The position numbers and the translations under genes were made by a program. The notes below the pieces were generated by a model. The model saw nothing but the letters and a program-made list of their open reading frames with translations. It was not told the DNA's origin and did no database searches. Positions 60,997 through 64,000 of a stretch of 64,000 nucleotides of DNA are shown here, piece by piece. The DNA comes from Thermoleptolyngbya sichuanensis A183. Its GTDB lineage: Bacteria; Cyanobacteriota; Cyanobacteriia; Elainellales; Elainellaceae. Within the stretch, counting starts at the first letter, position 1; every line of letters begins with the position of its first letter. The stretch is taken from assembly GCF_013177315.1 (NCBI RefSeq), contig NZ_CP053661.1:2170001-2234000 (forward strand), read 5' to 3'.

Positions 60997-62001
60997 ATGG
61001 CCGACTATCACGAGCGTCGCAGGCTGATTCGCGAAAGCTTGAAAATTCAGCCCCTCAGCCACGGACAGGTCTATACCTACACCGTGGGCGTGCGATCGCA
61101 GCCGGAGATTTCTCCCGAACGCTATGCGGAGTTGCGCTGGAGCCTGGAGAATCACAAGAGCAACCTGATCCCCATTGTGGTGCGCCGCACCGATAGCCTC
61201 GGCGATGAAAAGGAATACGAAGCGATTTACGGAGCCGATTGGGTTAAGGTCGCGGAGGAGATAGGCATTGAAATGCTGTGGGCGTGGGTGTTTGACCTGA
61301 GCGATGAAGAGGTGAAGACGACGCAAGCTGAATTCGCTATGTTGCTAGATGCTTCTCTGAACACTTCTCTAGAAACTTCTCTAGACACCTCCGCCGATAA
61401 CCCTGCCTCGCCCCTCCAGGCAGCGACCGCACCCGAAGAATCTGCCCCCATGCAGCCCAGTTCTGCGCCCCAGCCAATCGGCTCTGCGTCTGAAGGATCG
61501 GTGTCTGAAGGATTAGTGTCCGAGCTGATGTTGGAAACGTTGACGCGATCGCTCAGTTCTATGCTCGATCAAAAGCTGAATCAAACGCTGGATCGAAAGC
61601 TGGATCAAACGCTGTCTCGGCTGTCGAGTTTGGCGGGTGCAGGGAATGGGGGTGGAGGGGCGATCGCCCTCCTGGAAAATAAGCTAGATCTCTTGGAAAG
61701 ACGGCTCAACCATCTTACTGATGAAATTTCCAACCTTGCCCGGAGCGTAGAAAGCCTCAAGCACCGTCCTGCCACTTCGCGTTCTACTGCTAGTTCTACT
61801 AATAAAGTCGATTTCAGCGAACTTGCAGCTAGGCTCAAACAATTCCGCCAAGACCCCAGTTCTGTGCCCGCTGCCCAGCTAAAAGCCGACCTAGAGCAGG
61901 CGACAAAAGACCTTCTTCGCGCTTGGGCAAACGAATTGGGAATAAGAGCCCCTAAAAGAGAGAACAAAGCTCCCCTAATTGATCGCCTTTTGACTTTCTA
62001 A
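60997..62001 (+). CDS. ParB-N-like protein with coiled coil and SAP/Rho-like C-terminus
   Basis: A 334-residue protein. The N-terminus (VRSQPEISPERYAELRWSLENHKSNLIPIVVRRT, then YEAIYGADWVKVAEEIGIEMLWAWVFDLSDEE) matches the ParB/Sulfiredoxin N-terminal fold with an altered catalytic block. A Ser/Ala/Pro linker and a LDQKLNQTLDRKLDQTL-type coiled coil follow. The C-terminus DLLRAWANELGIRAPKRENKAPLIDRLL resembles a SAP or Rho-N DNA-binding helix pair. No parA, parS or plasmid gene is nearby. The start at 60997 opens the conserved region. Confidence 0.75.
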   Translation: MADYHERRRLIRESLKIQPLSHGQVYTYTVGVRSQPEISPERYAELRWSLENHKSNLIPIVVRRTDSLGDEKEYEAIYGADWVKVAEEIGIEMLWAWVFDLSDEEVKTTQAEFAMLLDASLNTSLETSLDTSADNPASPLQAATAPEESAPMQPSSAPQPIGSASEGSVSEGLVSELMLETLTRSLSSMLDQKLNQTLDRKLDQTLSRLSSLAGAGNGGGGAIALLENKLDLLERRLNHLTDEISNLARSVESLKHRPATSRSTASSTNKVDFSELAARLKQFRQDPSSVPAAQLKADLEQATKDLLRAWANELGIRAPKRENKAPLIDRLLTF

Positions 62002-62275
62002 GGTTAGGTGTAGGTTCGATATTTCGATGCTTTCCTGTCGTTTTTGTTGGCAGCATTGGATTTTCTTGTGCGATCGCCGATCTTTACGAAAATATCAGTC
62101 AGTTGTTCTGATGAATATTCTGACGAAGGTTCTGACGAAGGATGGCGGTGCTGCTGAACAATTCATGGCCTGTTGCTGCGTAGAACTGCTGCATAGAACT
62201 GCTGCACAGGACATCGATGACCCAGAGTACCAGGCGTGATTGGGCGTGATTGGGCGTGATTGGGCGATCGCGCAG

Positions 62276-63169
62276 TCACCCTTTAAACTGGAAATTGAAC
62301 TGGAGATAAATCAGCAGCAGCGTGATTAGCAGCAGCAGGGTCGCCGCCGCCGCCGCATAGCCAAAATCAAACTGGGCGAAGGCTTCGGTATAGACGTAAT
62401 AGACCAGCAGGTTCGTGGTATTCAGCGGGCCGCCGCCTGTGATCACGTAGGGCTGCTCGAAGCTGCGGAGCGTGAAGAGGGTCGTTGTGACGATTGCAAA
62501 AACCAGGGTGGGCCGCAGTCCCGGAAGTGTAATGTGCCAAAACTGCTGCCAGTCATTGGCTCCGTCTAGCTCGGCGGCTTCGTAGCGGCTTTGGGGAATG
62601 GTTTGCAGCCCCGCTAAAAAAACGACGAGGTTAAATCCAAGCTGCTTCCAAATGCTGAACAAAATTAGCACGGGCATGGCCCAAGTGGTGCTGCCTAGCC
62701 ACGGAATTGGGGTAATCCCCAGCCAGCCCAGCGCCGCATTGACGGGGCCATCGGTTTGGAATAGCCAGCGCCAGCCCAGACCCACGGCCACCAGAGACGT
62801 AATCGAAGGGATGAAATATGCCGCTCGCAGCCAGTCCCGAAACTTCACGGCTCGATTCAGCAACACAGCCAATCCAAGCGGCAAGACTAGGCTGGGCAGC
62901 ACTGTGGCCGCGGTGAAGTAGAGCGTATTTCCCAGCACTTGCCAAAAATCGGGCGTAGCCAGCAACCGTGTATAGTTTTGTAGCCCTACCCAGTGGATGC
63001 CGCTGCGGGTGAAGCTGCCCTGGGTCAGGCTGAGATAGGCGAGATAGGCAATCGGGAAAAATACAAAAACGCCCAAAAACGCCAGGGCTGGGGCGAGAAA
63101 CAGCCAGGCGGTGAGGGTATCCTGCGAAGGGCGATCGCCCCCACCGGGTCTTTGAAACCTTGGGGACAT
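62276..63169 (-). CDS. carbohydrate ABC transporter permease, MalF type
   Basis: A 297-residue permease with six transmembrane helices. The cytoplasmic EAA loop is YEAAELDGANDWQQFWHITLPGLRP near 215-240, docking an ATPase not present here. N-terminal LTAWLFLAPALAFLGVFVFFPIAYLAYLSLT is typical of sugar importers. The start overlaps the stop codon of the serine hydrolase (TGATG), so the two are translationally coupled. No MalG-like partner or binding protein is in the window, leaving the substrate unknown. Confidence 0.92.
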   Translation of the reverse strand: MSPRFQRPGGGDRPSQDTLTAWLFLAPALAFLGVFVFFPIAYLAYLSLTQGSFTRSGIHWVGLQNYTRLLATPDFWQVLGNTLYFTAATVLPSLVLPLGLAVLLNRAVKFRDWLRAAYFIPSITSLVAVGLGWRWLFQTDGPVNAALGWLGITPIPWLGSTTWAMPVLILFSIWKQLGFNLVVFLAGLQTIPQSRYEAAELDGANDWQQFWHITLPGLRPTLVFAIVTTTLFTLRSFEQPYVITGGGPLNTTNLLVYYVYTEAFAQFDFGYAAAAATLLLLITLLLIYLQFNFQFKG

Positions 63170-64000
63170 CAGAAGCCGTTGTGGTCTATTAAATGCTTCA
63201 CAATGCCAGAGATCACCTGCTTCACGGCGGGTTCGCTGGCGGTGTAGTTAATGGCGACCGAAATCACGTAGCGTTTGCCCTTGATGTTCACGCCGACGGT
63301 CGTGCCCAGCACGCTGGAGTTTTGCCCCGTTTTTTCGCCAATCCACACGGCGGGTCGCCGAATGGCCTCATAGCCCAATTCCCAATCGTACTGGTTTACC
63401 AGTCCTTCCAAAATCAGGTCTGCACCGGGAACTTCATTGTTATAGATGCTCACCATCATGTCAGTGAGTTCGTCCATGTTGATTTCGTTGGGCACGCCGC
63501 CGACATTATCCGTAGGACTGATGGAGTTTCCTGTGAGCTTGGTGCTGATGCGAGTGTACTGATAGCCGCGATCGCGCAGGGTTTGGTTAATTGCGTCCCA
63601 GCCCACGTAGTCGATCAGTTGATTCGTGGCGATGTTGCTGCTGTGGGTGATCGTTTGCAGCAGCACTTTGCGGATGGGATATTCAGTGCCGACCCAAATC
63701 TTGGCTGCGTCTTCGGTGTAGTTGCTAGGGTCGATGAAAATCGGCGTGTCGGGGTCGATCTTTTCGCGGGTCAGCTTGTCCATTGTGGCGATCGCCAGCG
63801 GCACTTTGATCAGGCTGGCGGGGCTGGCGGGTGGCTCTTTGCCCTGATAGCGGCGACATTCGCGCTCTAGCGAGCAGACCGTGACGTGAACCTGACTGCC
63901 CATGCCCGTACTGTCGGCGATCGCCTTCAGGAATCCAGAGCGGGCAGTATCGTATTCATAGGCGACCACGCTCAAGATGCCCTCATATTCCTTCAGCTTC
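63169..64000 (-). CDS. class A beta-lactamase-like serine hydrolase (partial)
   Basis: Serine hydrolase of the PBP/class A beta-lactamase fold, cut by the right window edge. The active-site SxxK is SLIK (in PASPASLIKVPLA), the SxN is SSN (THSSNIATNQ), and the KTG triad is in GEKTGQNS. The frame continues upstream of 63975 (KLKEYEGILSVVAYEYDT), so the true start lies outside. It may be a cell-wall enzyme or beta-lactamase relative; catalytic residues alone cannot distinguish them. It is translationally coupled with the permease gene. Confidence 0.85.
   Translation of the reverse strand, partial: KLKEYEGILSVVAYEYDTARSGFLKAIADSTGMGSQVHVTVCSLERECRRYQGKEPPASPASLIKVPLAIATMDKLTREKIDPDTPIFIDPSNYTEDAAKIWVGTEYPIRKVLLQTITHSSNIATNQLIDYVGWDAINQTLRDRGYQYTRISTKLTGNSISPTDNVGGVPNEINMDELTDMMVSIYNNEVPGADLILEGLVNQYDWELGYEAIRRPAVWIGEKTGQNSSVLGTTVGVNIKGKRYVISVAINYTASEPAVKQVISGIVKHLIDHNGF

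Noticed and set aside
62027-62239. 70-codon plus-strand ORF after the ParB-like gene
   Set aside because: Cys-rich translation with no ribosome-binding site; it ends beside a short GGGCGTGATT tandem repeat at 62232-62261.

Overview
The window is chromosomal DNA of a cyanobacterium. It carries photosystem I subunit PsaD, plastocyanin with the cyanobacterial-type precursor, the psaD-trpE neighbourhood, a SigG-type sigma factor with its anti-sigma gene, several cyanobacterial-only families (DUF3318, DUF6930-like), and many copies of the HIP1 octamer GCGATCGC. The sequence is GC-rich apart from one AT-rich foreign block near 20.2-23.3 kb. Gene content and dispersed palindromic elements suggest a Leptolyngbya-like filamentous lineage, but no genus can be fixed from sequence reading alone.

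Layout. 0-6.8 kb: conserved hypothetical, TPR, STAS, lipoprotein, anti-sigma/SigG pair, rhodanese and GNAT genes. 6.8-10.8 kb: a 1324-residue STAND protein (HTH-like N-terminus, NB-ARC, 14 WD40 repeats). 11.3-18.1 kb: a BMP-type ABC importer (binding protein, two permeases, double ATPase) interleaved with two isochorismatase-fold amidohydrolases, one closely resembling biuret hydrolase. 18.2-19.6 kb: asnS. 19.8-24.7 kb: an accessory island with diverged direct repeats, three attC-like palindromes, a SinI-like type II restriction-modification pair, a XisI gene with a decapitated XisH, a four-unit array of 23-bp sites spaced exactly 40 bp apart, and a broken transposase. 24.8-29.6 kb: a small conserved gene, then a second nitrogen-catabolism set (cupin, RutB-like amidohydrolase, RidA, metal-dependent amidohydrolase). 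29.7-38.4 kb: ftsX, petE, rhomboid protease, DUF3318, DoxX, a GAF-GGDEF diguanylate cyclase and small genes. 38.6-44.5 kb: DUF6930-like gene, psaD, trpE, a DUF697-like GTPase. 44.8 kb: initiator tRNA. 45.2-51.3 kb: mgtE and an Mrp-type cation/proton antiporter operon split by a MITE. 51.6-55.9 kb: YkvA-like, a small ORF with a hairpin over its ribosome-binding site, a Uma2 nuclease, a TPP riboswitch upstream of an SSS-family transporter, DUF4126. 56-64 kb: a putative glycosidase-RTX protein, a pentapeptide-repeat protein, a ParB-like protein, a sugar-type ABC permease and a serine hydrolase cut by the window edge.

How genes work together. The 11.3-18.1 and 25.5-29.6 kb sets look like uptake and stepwise hydrolysis of a small nitrogen-rich amide or pyrimidine-type compound, releasing ammonia; biuret is the best-supported substrate for one enzyme. 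The 20-24 kb island behaves like a run of exchangeable cassettes whose ends share a GGCTAAC-type motif. The TPP riboswitch makes the SSS transporter a candidate for thiamine or thiamine-precursor uptake. Three families of short palindromic elements recur, and one interrupts an otherwise fully overlapping operon.
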